From the NCBI RefSeq assembly GCF_029892285.1, contig NZ_JARXVM010000002.1, forward strand, positions 248,001 through 312,000: 64,000 nt of DNA, in the 5' to 3' direction. This DNA comes from Rhizobium sp. SG_E_25_P2 (GTDB lineage: Bacteria > Pseudomonadota > Alphaproteobacteria > Rhizobiales > Rhizobiaceae). Made by a program: the position numbers and the translations under genes. Below are positions 50,517 through 60,160 of the stretch, in pieces (position 1 is the first letter of the stretch; every line of letters begins with the position of its first letter). The notes under the pieces are model-generated. The model saw only the letters and a list, made by a program, of their open reading frames with translations, was not told where the DNA came from and did not search any database.

Positions 50517-53500
50517 TCAGTCCTTCGTCACTTGCATCCGGCCTGCAGCGGTGCGGGCGGACAATTGCGGGCGATACATGTCCTCCACGGTCGCTGCCGG
50601 GTGATCATAGACGCCCGGATTGGTGGCGCGGACGACATAAGCGAGGGTGAAGTCGTTGCTGTCGCCGGGGGCATGGTCGAGCGCGGCCAGGAAGCGGTCG
50701 TAGCGGAATTCGAGATGGGCGGCCTGGGTCTCCGGCAGCCAGTCGAAATTGGAAAGCGAGGCGGAATTGACGAGACCGGGATTGTCGATCTCGAAACCGG
50801 CCGGCAGCATGTCGGAGACCATGATGCGGCTCGTCCAGTCATTGGCCTGCTTCACCGTGAGCACCACGACATAGCGCTCGTTCTGCTTGACCTCGCTCGG
50901 ATTGGCCTCTTCGCCCTCGAGCGTGTAATAGGCGCGGGAGATCTCGAAGCCTTCGCCGCCGGCCGGCAGCGGCTCCCGGGGCGAGGCGACGGTGGTGATC
51001 ATCGCCGTCACCGGCTCACTGGCCTCGTTGCGCAGCGTGATCGGCTCTGCGGTCAGCGCGTCGCCGGTCAGCCGGTCGCGCCAGCCGCCGGTTTTCAGCG
51101 CGCCGTTGACGCTGACGCGGATCGACTGGTCCTGATCCTTGAGCGCCCGGGCCGCCAACACCATCCAGGATTCCTCCTGGGTGGAAGTGTAGCGGGTCTG
51201 GCCCCATTCGCGGCCGACAAGGTCGGTCATGGCGGGCACGATGGCGCTTTGCGGACGGCTTTCGGCGGCCAGCGCCAGGATTGCGGCGCTGTCGCGCAGG
51301 TTGGAGCCATAGTCGGAGCGGGACCAGTCGACGCTGGTCAGCCCGGCCGAGAGATTGGCGACTTCCGCGAAGATCCGCTCGGAGCGCTGGTGATCGCCGT
51401 AAAGCGCGAGCGCTGCGGCGATATGAGCCTTGGCGAGCTGGGTCGGGAACTGATCCAGCATCGTGTCGGCGTAATAGCGCAGATCGCTGATCGCGGCCTT
51501 GCGGTTGCGGGCCAGCACATAGAGCGCATAGGCCATCTGATTGCCGCGGTCGGCGACATTGGTGTCATAGGCCAGCTGGTTTTCGAGATTGTCGAGCGCT
51601 GTGGCCAGCGCCTGTTCGGGCACGTCGAATTTCTGTTCGCGAGCCCGGGTCAGGAAGTCGGTCACATAGGAATCGAGCCAGAAATCGCCGGAGCCGGGCG
51701 ACCACAGGCCGAAGCTGCCGGAGGACGACTGGTAGGACAGAACGCGCTGGATGGCGTCCTGCACCCGCTTCTTGACCTCGCCGTCGTCGGTGATGCCGGC
51801 GGCGGACGAGAGCTCGCTGAGATAGAGCAGCGGCAGCGCCCGGCTGGTGGTCTGCTCGGCGCAGCCATAGGGGTAGCGGTCGAGCGTCATCAGCAGCGAC
51901 GCAATGTCGAAGCTCGGATTGCGGGTCAGGTTCACCGAGACGGAGGCGCCCTGCATGATCGAATTGGCGAGCAGCTGGTCGTCGACCAGCAATTGCCGGC
52001 CGGGCTCGATCCGCACCATGCGCCGTTCGGTCATCGGCGGCGTCGAGGGCCTGATGGTGACGTCGAGCGCCTGCGTGAAGCGTTCGCCATTGGGGCCGGA
52101 GAGCGCGATTTCGATCTGGCCGGTTCCCGGCTCGCCGCCGGTGATCGGCAGCGTGACATCAGCTTTGCCGCCTGATGCGAGCGTGATCGGCGCCTTATCC
52201 GCCTTGGACAGGACGGAGACCAGCGCGCCGCCATTGACGTCGAGCGTATAGTCGCCGGCTGGAGCATCGGTGTTGGCGATGTCGAGGCGCAGTTCGGCCT
52301 GATCGCCGGGAGCGAGGAATTTCGGCATGGCGGCGGTCACCACGACGGGGTCGCGGATGATCACGTCGCGGCTGGCGTGACCCAGGCCCGACTTGGTCCA
52401 GGCCACCGCCATCACGCGGGCCGTGCCGTTGAACTGCGGAATGTCGAAGCTGACCTTGGCCTTGCCTTCGGCGTCCAGCGTCACGGGACCCGCGAAGAAG
52501 GCGACCAGCTTTTCGGTCGGCGGCTTGCCCAGGAGTGCGGTTTCCGCGCCGTCGCCGCCGGTGCGCAAGCGTCCGGTGGCGCCGAGCGAGCCGTCGATCA
52601 GCCGGCCATAGAGGTCGCGGATTTCGACGCCCAGGCGGCGCTGGCCGAAATACCAGTCTTCGGGGTTCGGCGGCTCATAGCCGGTGAGATTGAGAATGCC
52701 GACATCGACGGCGGCGACCGTGACATAGGCTTCCTCGCCGATACCTGCGCCCTGAACGGCGACGGAAATGTCGAGCGGCTGGCGCGGCAGGGTCTTTTCG
52801 GGCGCGTCGAGGGTCATGGCGAGCTTGCGGTCGCCGGGGTCCACCGCCAGCCATTTGACGCCGATGGCGCGCATGGGCATGCGGCTTTCGCTGTTGTCGC
52901 CGGGGCGGAAGAGGGTGGCGGTCACATAGGCGCCGGCGCCCATTTCGGCGGTGACGGGAATGTCGATCTCGCCGCCATCCTTGCCGATCGTGGCGGTCAT
53001 GGAGGTCACGAGGCTTTCGGTGCCGACATTGACCAGCGCTTCGCCCGCGAAACGCGAGGAGACGCGCAGCTTGGCGGTGTCGCCGACCTTGTAGTTCTCC
53101 TTGTCGAGCGCGATTTCGAGGCCGTCGGGCGTCTCTGTCGAACTCGCCGTCACGAACCAGCCGGCGTCGAACTCGACAGAGCTTGCGGGACCGTCGGCGG
53201 CGGCGCTCTCGATTTCGAGGCGATAGCGGCCCCAGGCCACGGGCACGCCGATCTCGCCGCCGTCGGCGGTCAGGTCGAGCTTGCCGTTGGCGACCTGCTT
53301 GGTGTTGGTGACAGGCTCATAGCGCCAGCCGGAACCGTCGCGATACCATTGGTAATTGCGTTCGATCTGCACCAGCTTCCAGATCAGTCCGGTGGCGGCC
53401 TGCTTCTGGCCCTCGCGGTCGAGCGAGATGACATGGAACTTGGCGAGCGAATTTTCCGGCACTTCGGCGTCGAATTCCGGCTTCACGCCGATCATCTCGT

Positions 53501-55967
53501 CGCCGGTATTGACCGGCAGCGTCAGATTGCGTTCGACGGCGCGGCCGCCGGCTTCGCGCATGCGGATGCTGATCTTGGCGTCAAGGAACTGGGTGGTCGA
53601 AGGCAGTTGCGGCAGCTCCACCGGAATGGCGGCCTTGCCCTGTTCGTCGAGCGTAGGCAGGCCTTCGAGGCTGTTGCGGCTTTCCTCGATCGCTTCCTCG
53701 TCGGCAAGGCCGAACTGGTACTTCGGGAAGGCCTCGCTGGCGCGGGTCGGCTTCAGCGAAATCTCGCCTTCGAGCTCCAGGCCGGCGCCCGGCGCGCCAT
53801 AGAGATAGCGGCCGTCGATATCGACGGTGACGGGCTTGCCCGGCTCGATCGCCCTGTCGGCGGTGGTCATGTCGAATTCGATCCGGTCGGGCGTGAAATC
53901 CTCGACCAGGAAGGTCTGCTCGCGGATCGACGGCTGGCTGGGATCGGTATGGACACGGACTGTCCAGGCCCCGCGCATGGCGGTCTCCAGCATCGGCAGA
54001 TCGACGGCGTAGCCGCCCAGCGCGCCGCCGGTTTCGACCAGACGCCGGTCCTCGACACCGTCAGGGCGGGTGACGATGAAGGTCAGCGGCAGTTTCTCGA
54101 TCGCCTTGCCTTCGATGTCGCGGGCGAGCGAAGCGAGATGCACGGTTTCGCCGGCGCGGTAGATGCCGCGTTCGGTCCAGGTCAGCACATCGACGGCGCC
54201 GGGGGCGGTGCGGCCCGTCACGCCACGGTCGGAGAGGTCGAAGCCGGCGCGGGTCATATCGAGGAAGACATAGTCGCCGGCGCCGTTCTGGGCCGTCAGG
54301 ATGGCCGGGGCCATGGCGGCCGAGCCGCGCATCAGGCCGGCGGAGAATACGGCTTGTCCCTGCGCGTCGGTGGTGGCGCTGCCCAGCACTTCATTGTTGC
54401 GGGCGAGCAGATTGAGGGTCACGCCGGCGAGCGGCTTGGCGCTGGCGAGCGAACGGGCGAAGACATGCAGCCCATCGGTTCCGGCATAGGTGGTGAGGCC
54501 GGTGTCGGAGACGACGAACCATTGGGTGGCCTTGCTGTCCCAGTCGTTGGTCTGGGCCTGGCTGGCGGTCGCGGTCAGCACATAGACGCCCGGCTTGCGC
54601 TCGGGGATCGCCTCGTCGACCGGGAAGGAGGTGACGACTTCCTTGTTGAGCTCGGGGGCGATGACAATGTCGCCGCTCCAGACCAACTGGCCCTGGTCGC
54701 TTTCGATCTGGGTGGCGCGATAGCCGTCGACCTGGGTGAGGAATTGCGAATTGTAGAGGATCGAGGCGATGTTGCGGTCGCCGATCCGGTAGAGCTTCAG
54801 CTGGGCGCTGTCGGTGTTGATGGAGACGAGCGGAATGCCGCGGCGGGCGGTGGAGGGCAGCACGAAGCTGTCGCCGGTGAAGCGGACGGTGGGCGCGCGG
54901 TCGCGGACATAAATGTCGAGATCGACCTGCTGGCGCAGCGCCTCATCCACCGAGGACGGCAGGCCTTCGCGGAGCGCCAGCTTGTAGCGCTCTCCATGCT
55001 GGAGGCCGCCGACACAGATTTCCGAGCCATTGGCGTCGACCGATTTGGGCGCTGCGCCATTGAGGGTGACGAAGGACGTATAATCGGTCCCCGCCTTCAC
55101 CAGCGGTTCTGAGAACTGCACGCAGGCGCGGGGATCGGCGCTGTCGGCGTCGATGGTGTTGCCGGTGACGCGGAAGCCGTAGCGCTCGATATAGTCGGCG
55201 AGCGTCAGCTTGACGGCGGGGTCCTCGACAAGCGCGAGGCTCGCCTTCAGCGCATTGATGCCGTCACGGAAAAGCTGATTGTTTTCATAGGCCTTGGCGA
55301 GCGCGGCGAGCGCCTGGGCGCGCTGGCTGCGCGTGCGGCTCAGCTGATAGGCGTTGACGGAGGCCGACAGGCCGTCGGCGTTGACCGACCAGTCCTGATT
55401 GGAGCGGCCGGCGATCCCGGCCATCTCCAGCCAGAGGTCGATATTGCCGGGGTCCTGCACCAGCGCGCTCTTGAAGGTCGCCATGGCGTGCGGATAGACG
55501 CCGTTCGTCGCATCTTGGCGTGCAATGACGAGCAGCGCCTCGACGCTCAGGCCGGACTGGCCGTCGGCGGTGGCGAGCTGCTCCTTCTGTCGGGTGGCGT
55601 CATTGTCATGCTGGGCGCTGATGAAGGGCAGTTTCGGCGCGACGCCGAGATCCGGCTCGCTTTCAACCTGGGTCACGACGATCTTGCCGGCCACCGCGCC
55701 CGGGAAGGCGTTCATCTTGTTGAAGTCGGATTTCAGGAAGCACCATTTCACCTTGGTGTTATAGGTGAAGGCCTTGCATTCCTCGTCATCGACGCAGACC
55801 TGCTTGCACTGGTCGAGCGAGACATTCTGCACCGTGCGGAGGTCGAAGCCGAAATAATCGGCGTCCTTGACGGTGACCACCTCGCGCGTTTCCGCCGCCA
55901 TCGAAGGCGCGGGAGCGAACAGCAGCGAGGAAACGAGAAGGGACGTCCAGAGTAGCGCGCGGGTCAC
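50517..55967 (-). CDS. Bacterial alpha-2-macroglobulin with N-terminal PAN/apple domain
   Basis: 1816 residues. Signal peptide SLLVSSLLFAPAPSMA. Residues 27-97 are a Cys-rich PAN/apple domain (VSLDQCKQVCVDDEECKAFT). A TPR-like helical stretch (130-260) is followed by the macroglobulin beta domains. The thioester motif GCAEQ near residue 1365 (RYPYGCAEQTTSRALP) is intact, with the alpha-alpha toroid after it. These proteins trap attacking proteases in the periplasm and work with PBP1C. It lacks a lipobox Cys, so the product is soluble rather than a lipoprotein. First gene of the two-gene operon. Confidence 0.94.
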   Translation of the reverse strand: MTRALLWTSLLVSSLLFAPAPSMAAETREVVTVKDADYFGFDLRTVQNVSLDQCKQVCVDDEECKAFTYNTKVKWCFLKSDFNKMNAFPGAVAGKIVVTQVESEPDLGVAPKLPFISAQHDNDATRQKEQLATADGQSGLSVEALLVIARQDATNGVYPHAMATFKSALVQDPGNIDLWLEMAGIAGRSNQDWSVNADGLSASVNAYQLSRTRSQRAQALAALAKAYENNQLFRDGINALKASLALVEDPAVKLTLADYIERYGFRVTGNTIDADSADPRACVQFSEPLVKAGTDYTSFVTLNGAAPKSVDANGSEICVGGLQHGERYKLALREGLPSSVDEALRQQVDLDIYVRDRAPTVRFTGDSFVLPSTARRGIPLVSINTDSAQLKLYRIGDRNIASILYNSQFLTQVDGYRATQIESDQGQLVWSGDIVIAPELNKEVVTSFPVDEAIPERKPGVYVLTATASQAQTNDWDSKATQWFVVSDTGLTTYAGTDGLHVFARSLASAKPLAGVTLNLLARNNEVLGSATTDAQGQAVFSAGLMRGSAAMAPAILTAQNGAGDYVFLDMTRAGFDLSDRGVTGRTAPGAVDVLTWTERGIYRAGETVHLASLARDIEGKAIEKLPLTFIVTRPDGVEDRRLVETGGALGGYAVDLPMLETAMRGAWTVRVHTDPSQPSIREQTFLVEDFTPDRIEFDMTTADRAIEPGKPVTVDIDGRYLYGAPGAGLELEGEISLKPTRASEAFPKYQFGLADEEAIEESRNSLEGLPTLDEQGKAAIPVELPQLPSTTQFLDAKISIRMREAGGRAVERNLTLPVNTGDEMIGVKPEFDAEVPENSLAKFHVISLDREGQKQAATGLIWKLVQIERNYQWYRDGSGWRYEPVTNTKQVANGKLDLTADGGEIGVPVAWGRYRLEIESAAADGPASSVEFDAGWFVTASSTETPDGLEIALDKENYKVGDTAKLRVSSRFAGEALVNVGTESLVTSMTATIGKDGGEIDIPVTAEMGAGAYVTATLFRPGDNSESRMPMRAIGVKWLAVDPGDRKLAMTLDAPEKTLPRQPLDISVAVQGAGIGEEAYVTVAAVDVGILNLTGYEPPNPEDWYFGQRRLGVEIRDLYGRLIDGSLGATGRLRTGGDGAETALLGKPPTEKLVAFFAGPVTLDAEGKAKVSFDIPQFNGTARVMAVAWTKSGLGHASRDVIIRDPVVVTAAMPKFLAPGDQAELRLDIANTDAPAGDYTLDVNGGALVSVLSKADKAPITLASGGKADVTLPITGGEPGTGQIEIALSGPNGERFTQALDVTIRPSTPPMTERRMVRIEPGRQLLVDDQLLANSIMQGASVSVNLTRNPSFDIASLLMTLDRYPYGCAEQTTSRALPLLYLSELSSAAGITDDGEVKKRVQDAIQRVLSYQSSSGSFGLWSPGSGDFWLDSYVTDFLTRAREQKFDVPEQALATALDNLENQLAYDTNVADRGNQMAYALYVLARNRKAAISDLRYYADTMLDQFPTQLAKAHIAAALALYGDHQRSERIFAEVANLSAGLTSVDWSRSDYGSNLRDSAAILALAAESRPQSAIVPAMTDLVGREWGQTRYTSTQEESWMVLAARALKDQDQSIRVSVNGALKTGGWRDRLTGDALTAEPITLRNEASEPVTAMITTVASPREPLPAGGEGFEISRAYYTLEGEEANPSEVKQNERYVVVLTVKQANDWTSRIMVSDMLPAGFEIDNPGLVNSASLSNFDWLPETQAAHLEFRYDRFLAALDHAPGDSNDFTLAYVVRATNPGVYDHPAATVEDMYRPQLSARTAAGRMQVTKD

Positions 55968-56324
55968 GGTCTATTCTCCCATCAACAGCCCTCAAGGGGC
56001 GCAAGTCTTTCGAAACGGTCAGGCGTGTCGAGCAAAGAGCGGGAAATCACGTCATGGGCCGAAAGGAGCGCGGCGGCCAAGTCAGGCGCAGTGTTCCCAT
56101 ATCCGGCAGATCGTCGTCGTCCCCCGCGTCGACAGTTTTCGATCTTTCGTAGCACAAACGTCCATTGGTTCTAATATATTCGCCGGCCCACCCAAAAATA
56201 ATTCGGCGAAAACAGTTCTCCTTGTTTGTCTTGACCAAAATCATGGAATGCAACGGCCTGTCCTGGGCACAGTGCGAGGCAGGGACTGTTTCAACTTTTC
56301 TCAACGCCTCTTCAGGAGCGCTGC
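55968..56324. other. Intergenic region between the macroglobulin and PfkB genes
   Basis: No gene or RNA is evident. A TCTTGACC at about 56228-56235 is the only -35-like sequence I see for the PfkB gene. The divergent promoter for the macroglobulin operon must also lie here. Confidence 0.5.
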
Positions 56325-57251
56325 ATGCGAATTTTCACCATGGCCCTCAATCCCACCCTCGACGTGTCGAGCGACGCCGACCGCGTACAGCCGACGCATA
56401 AGGTTCGAACGCGCAATCAGCGCCTGCATCCCGGCGGCGGCGGCGTCAATGTCGCCCGCGTCGTGCTGGAACTCGGCGGTTCTCCGGAACTGATGATCCT
56501 GTCGGGCGGGGCGACCGGCGCCTTGCTTGAGGATGCGCTGGGCCGCCTGCCGATCCCACTCGAACTCTTGCATGTCAAAAGCCCAACCCGCATCGCCACC
56601 ATGGTGCGGGAGGAGCAAACCGGCCTCGAATATCGCTTTGTGCCTGAAGGCGATCCGATCAGCGAGCGCGAGGCGCTTGCAGCGCTTCAGAGACTCGAAA
56701 CCGTCTCCGACGCCTTTGTCGTCGCCAGCGGCAGCCTGCCGCCTGGAGCGCCCGTCGACATGTATGCGCGGATGGCCGCCATCGCCCGCAAGAACAATTG
56801 CCGTTTTGTGCTCGACACGTCGGGTCCCGCGCTCGCCGCCGGCCTTTCCGGCGAACCCGTTTTCTTCGTCAAGCCAAGTCTCAGCGAAATGGAGGCGCTG
56901 ATCGGGGCGACGCTCGAAAAGGCCGATGCCGAGGCTGCGGCGCTCGAACTGGTCGGCAAAGGCAGCGCTCGTTATGTCGCGGTGACATTGGGGGCTGACG
57001 GCGCGATCCTGGCGGGGCCGGATGGAGCGATCCGGCTTGCCAGTCCCAAGGTGGAGGTGCGTTCGGCCGTTGGCTCAGGCGATTCCTTTGTTGGGGCGTT
57101 CGTCTGGGCGCTTTCGGAAGAAAAAGATTCGGCGGATGCGTTTCGCTGGGCGATTGCGGCGGGCGCGGCCACGGCGATGACGTCCGGAACGGATTTGTGC
57201 CGACGCGGAGACATCGAATCGCTTTTCGCGCGAATCACAGCGGTGACCTGA
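56325..57251 (+). CDS. PfkB-family sugar kinase (1-/6-phosphofructokinase-like)
   Basis: 308 residues. MRIFTMALNPTLDVSSDADR at the start, RLHPGGGGVNVARVVLELGG (substrate and PfkB signature 1) and the C-terminal VRSAVGSGDSFVGAFVWALS with the catalytic Asp and anion hole. The N-terminal ALNPTLD form is typical of the 1-phosphofructokinase/6-phosphofructokinase II branch. Likely phosphorylates a phosphorylated hexose; substrate unproven. GGAG is close to the ATG. Confidence 0.9.
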   Translation: MRIFTMALNPTLDVSSDADRVQPTHKVRTRNQRLHPGGGGVNVARVVLELGGSPELMILSGGATGALLEDALGRLPIPLELLHVKSPTRIATMVREEQTGLEYRFVPEGDPISEREALAALQRLETVSDAFVVASGSLPPGAPVDMYARMAAIARKNNCRFVLDTSGPALAAGLSGEPVFFVKPSLSEMEALIGATLEKADAEAAALELVGKGSARYVAVTLGADGAILAGPDGAIRLASPKVEVRSAVGSGDSFVGAFVWALSEEKDSADAFRWAIAAGAATAMTSGTDLCRRGDIESLFARITAVT

Positions 57252-57388
57252 TTCGCGCGTTTGATTCGTCTCTGGTCGAAGGCGTGTGAAGCGCTGGAGG
57301 GTTGCGGGCCGGTATTGGCGCGATGCGCGAATGCCTGGAACTGCTGATGCTCAGGCGCTTGGCTTTTTCGAACATTGGCCCTGAAACG

Positions 57389-57415
57389 GAGAAGCCCGCA
57401 CAAGGCGGGCTTCTC
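57389..57415 (-). terminator. Terminator of tRNA-Val
   Basis: GAGAAGCCCGC (57389-57399) with GCGGGCTTCTC (57405-57415), perfect 11-bp stem, followed on the minus strand by CGTTT. It lies about 20 bp after the tRNA 3' end. Confidence 0.75.
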
Positions 57416-57435
57416 AACGTTTTCAGTGATCTGGA

Positions 57436-57510
<75 letters not shown>

Positions 57511-57614
57511 ATCCGATGTCGGCGCATAGACCACAGTACCCTTTGCTCGTCAATAACTTTTTTCGGGTTCTGTGAAATCTCTGCTCCGGAGCCGCTCAGG
57601 AGGTCGTCTTCAGT

Positions 57615-58082
57615 TTAGCTCCTGTAGCTCGCCAGCGCTCTTGCAGCCTTGTCTTCCCGCACTGCTTTCGCAAGTTCCAGTGTGACGACGCGCCGCCCCA
57701 CGGGCCATAGTGAAATCGCAGCCAGCTTGAAGCACTGCAATCCGAACGGAATGCCGATGATTGTGATGCAATAGACGATGCCGTGCAGCACATAGGCAAG
57801 GAAAAGAGCCAGGCCAAATGTACAGGCCCATATGACGTTGAAGAGGAAGCCAATCGCACCCGTCAGCGCCGTTCTGGTCGAAAGCGTCTTGTTGTCGAGG
57901 TCGCGGATATGAACGACGTCTTTGCCAAATGGCCATGCTGACATTTTGGCCATTTCAATAGCGGCGCGGGTCAGCGGCAGTCCAATAATTGAGAGGGCGA
58001 AGACCAGCGCGCCAACAAGCCAAATGAGCGCTGTCACTGCGCCGCCAAATACAAACCAGATTACGTTGCCAGCAAATCTCAT
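57615..58082 (-). CDS. YccF-domain membrane protein
   Basis: 155 residues from the ATG at 58082 (AGAGGGATGAA ribosome site; a start at 58133 is less likely). Two repeated YccF units: MRFAGNVIWFVFGGAVTALI with SIIGLPLTRAAIEMAKMSAW, and FLFNVIWACTFGLALFLAYV with ITIIGIPFGLQCFKLAAISL. It has four hydrophobic helices in the inner membrane. Function is unknown. It stands between tRNA-Val and its decayed partial copy, so it may have been brought in or separated by a duplication event. Confidence 0.9.
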   Translation of the reverse strand: MRFAGNVIWFVFGGAVTALIWLVGALVFALSIIGLPLTRAAIEMAKMSAWPFGKDVVHIRDLDNKTLSTRTALTGAIGFLFNVIWACTFGLALFLAYVLHGIVYCITIIGIPFGLQCFKLAAISLWPVGRRVVTLELAKAVREDKAARALASYRS

Positions 58083-58187
58083 TTCATCCCTCTGAAGTTG
58101 AGCTTTTGCGCTAAAGTAGCCCTGCAGGGGCACTCAAGAACCAAAGCGCTGAGTTCGCAACTCGGTGCAATTTTAGCGCAAACGAAA

Positions 58188-58215
58188 AAAGCCGCCCCAT
58201 TTCAAAGGCGGCTTT
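58188..58215 (-). terminator. Terminator downstream of cpdR
   Basis: AAAGCCGCC (58188-58196) with GGCGGCTTT (58207-58215) and, on the minus strand, TTTTTT after the stem. It would end transcripts running through cpdR and the tRNA remnant. Confidence 0.8.
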
Positions 58216-58289
58216 CTCATATCAAAATGACTGTTTGTGACCGGACCATAGCGAAAATCGGGTTCTCTAACCCCTGCGCGAGCTATCGG

Positions 58290-58352
58290 CCTACAATGTC
58301 AACGTCGTGCTATAACTCTAAGCGATACGCCAATCCGATGTCGGCGCATAGA
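58290..58352 (-). pseudogene. Decayed partial copy of tRNA-Val (5' half plus flank)
   Basis: 53 of 63 positions match 57468-57530 without gaps; the 20 nt of upstream flank and the anticodon loop are almost perfectly kept. Changes in the D-arm and acceptor break the fold, and the 3' half (T-arm) is absent. It is not a working tRNA. Confidence 0.85.
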
Positions 58353-58379
58353 ACGCATGGTTCATTGCGCCGAAAATCC

Positions 58380-58745
58380 TCAGGCGGCCGTCAGCATCTT
58401 GTTGACCTCATCGACGAGATCACGAAGGTGGAAGGGCTTGGACAGGACCTTGGCGTCCTTGGGAGCGTTGGAATCCGGATTGAGCGCCACGGCGGCAAAA
58501 CCGGTGATGAACATGACCTTGAGATCGGGGTCGAGTTCGGTGGCGCGACGCGCCAATTCGATGCCGTCCATTTCCGGCATCACGATGTCGGTCAACAGCA
58601 GCGAGAAGGGCTCTTCCCGGAGACGGTCATAGGCGCTGGCGCCGTTGTCATAGGAGATCACCTTGTAGCCGGCTTTCTCCAGCGCCTTCACCAGAAAACG
58701 GCGCATGTCATTGTCGTCTTCGGCGAGAAGGATTTTCTGGCTCAT
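58380..58745 (-). CDS. cpdR: Single-domain response regulator CpdR
   Basis: 121 residues from the ATG at 58745. It is a receiver-only protein: ILLAEDDNDMRRFLVKALEK, TDIVMPEMDGIELARR with phosphoacceptor Asp53, FITGFAAVALNP, and LSKPFHLRDLV with Lys103. The sequence pattern is that of the cell-cycle regulator CpdR, which when unphosphorylated delivers ClpXP protease to the pole for CtrA turnover. It is controlled by the CckA-ChpT phosphorelay in relatives. A start at 58772 would add nine residues. Confidence 0.93.
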   Translation of the reverse strand: MSQKILLAEDDNDMRRFLVKALEKAGYKVISYDNGASAYDRLREEPFSLLLTDIVMPEMDGIELARRATELDPDLKVMFITGFAAVALNPDSNAPKDAKVLSKPFHLRDLVDEVNKMLTAA

Positions 58746-58999
58746 TTTTTTCTTGTACCCGTTGTCACTCAACTCGAACGCATTTCTACGCGGACTCTAG
58801 AGGCTCCGTAGTAAAAATCCCGTGAATGTTTCGCGGTTCGCCGTCCTTTGTCAAATTTCCGTCTCCAGCCTGTGGATGACGCGAATTTGCTTTGCATTCC
58901 GCCGGGAAACGGCGAGCCCTTTTGGCTGCGGCTGGACTTGTCCCGCCGTCGCTGGCAACATGACAGAATGATGATTTGGGTCGAGGGCCGATTTTTCGC

Positions 59000-59884
59000 A
59001 TGGTATGGGATTTTCGGGAGGGGGAATTATTCGAGATTCAGGAGCCTGACGACCATCAGATTCCGCTCGTCCTCAATTCTCCCCATAGCGGCCGCATCTA
59101 TCCTCGCGCCTTCGTGGAGGCTTCACGTCTCGACTATCTGAGCCTGCGTCGTTCGGAAGACCATTTCGTCGATGAACTGTTTTCAGGCGGCGTGGCGCTG
59201 GGCGCGCCGATGCTGAAGGCGCATTTTCCGCGCGCCTATGTCGATGTGAACCGCGAGCCTTATGAACTCGATCCGCGCATGTTCGACGGCCCCTTGCCGC
59301 CGCACGCCAACACAGCGTCCGTGCGCGTGGCCGGCGGGCTGGGCACCGTGCCGAAGATCGTTGCTGAGAATATGGAGATTTACGGTCGTAAACTGCCCGT
59401 CGACATGGCGCTGGAACGCGTCGAACATATCTACAAGCCCTATCACGCCGCGCTCAGGCGGCTGATCGCTCGCACGCATGCCCGGTTCGGCCGCGCCATC
59501 CTCATCGATTGCCATTCGATGCCCGGAAATATCCGCATCACGGGCAGCGCCATGCGCCCCGACGTGATCATCGGCGACCGCTATGGCACCTCCGCGTCGT
59601 CGGACCTGTCGCGGCTGGCGCTCAAGTTGCTCGAGGATCTCGGTTTTGCCGCAGTGCGGAACAAACCCTATGCCGGGGGCTTCATCACCGAACATTACGG
59701 CCGGCCGGCGCGCGGGCTGCACGCCCTGCAGATCGAAATCAACCGTTCGCTCTATATTGACGAGGCCACGCTGGAGAAGCGGCCGGACTTCGCCAAGGTG
59801 GCCGGCGCAATGCGGCAATTCCTCGAAAATCTCGCCACGGAAGTCAGCGTTCCCCAGGTTTCCACCGCTTTCGCTGCGGAGTGA
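59000..59884 (+). CDS. N-formylglutamate amidohydrolase family protein
   Basis: 294 residues from the ATG at 59000. VLNSPHSGRIYPRAFVEAS, KAHFPRAYVDVNREPYELDP, AILIDCHSMPGN and GGFITEHYGRPARGLHALQI are typical motifs of the zinc-dependent N-formylglutamate deformylase family (HutG-like). It may cleave N-formylglutamate in histidine degradation, but no hut genes are adjacent; the hisN gene nearby is biosynthetic. Confidence 0.92.
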   Translation: MVWDFREGELFEIQEPDDHQIPLVLNSPHSGRIYPRAFVEASRLDYLSLRRSEDHFVDELFSGGVALGAPMLKAHFPRAYVDVNREPYELDPRMFDGPLPPHANTASVRVAGGLGTVPKIVAENMEIYGRKLPVDMALERVEHIYKPYHAALRRLIARTHARFGRAILIDCHSMPGNIRITGSAMRPDVIIGDRYGTSASSDLSRLALKLLEDLGFAAVRNKPYAGGFITEHYGRPARGLHALQIEINRSLYIDEATLEKRPDFAKVAGAMRQFLENLATEVSVPQVSTAFAAE

Positions 59885-59909
59885 TCACGGCCGCCTTCTG
59901 CGCCGCGAC

Positions 59910-59989
59910 AAAAAAAACCGCGCCATAAGCGCGGTCAAGTCTAGGGAGGAAACACCCAAGGAGGGCATTTACAGCCGGTAAGGACTGTA
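59910..59989 (-). ncRNA. mmgR: mmgR-like small RNA (alpha-r8 family)
   Basis: About 80 nt. The 5' hairpin ACAGTC...GGCTGT is followed by a CCC...GGG hairpin, then the unpaired TTTCCTCCCT decamer typical of the family, and then the terminator ACCGCGC-TTATG-GCGCGGT with a run of eight T. The strong promoter TTGACT-N17-TTATCT is upstream. In Sinorhizobium the RNA limits polyhydroxybutyrate storage; the anti-ribosome-site decamer is thought to pair with mRNAs. Length and order fit the family closely. Confidence 0.8.
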
Positions 59990-59995
59990 GGAAAA

Positions 59996-60024
59996 AGATA
60001 ACTGCTGCAGCGCAAAAAAGTCAA
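59996..60024 (-). promoter_or_regulatory. Promoter of mmgR-like RNA
   Basis: -35 TTGACT (60019-60024 on the complement), 17-bp spacer, -10 TTATCT (59996-60001). Predicted start near 59989. Confidence 0.8.
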
Positions 60025-60160
60025 CAGGAATGATGAACGAAAAATGACATAATTTGCATCTGCGGAAAATTTCTTGCCTTGAAAATCGAGGCGCTTGATT
60101 TTTCAACCCTTTGTCGCGCACATGCCTGCGCATGCTGACATTTCACCACAGGAGTGAGTG

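Noticed and set aside
52377-55112. 911-codon plus-strand frame
   Set aside because: Lies entirely opposite the alpha-2-macroglobulin gene, which has signal peptide, domains and thioester motif; the antisense frame has none.
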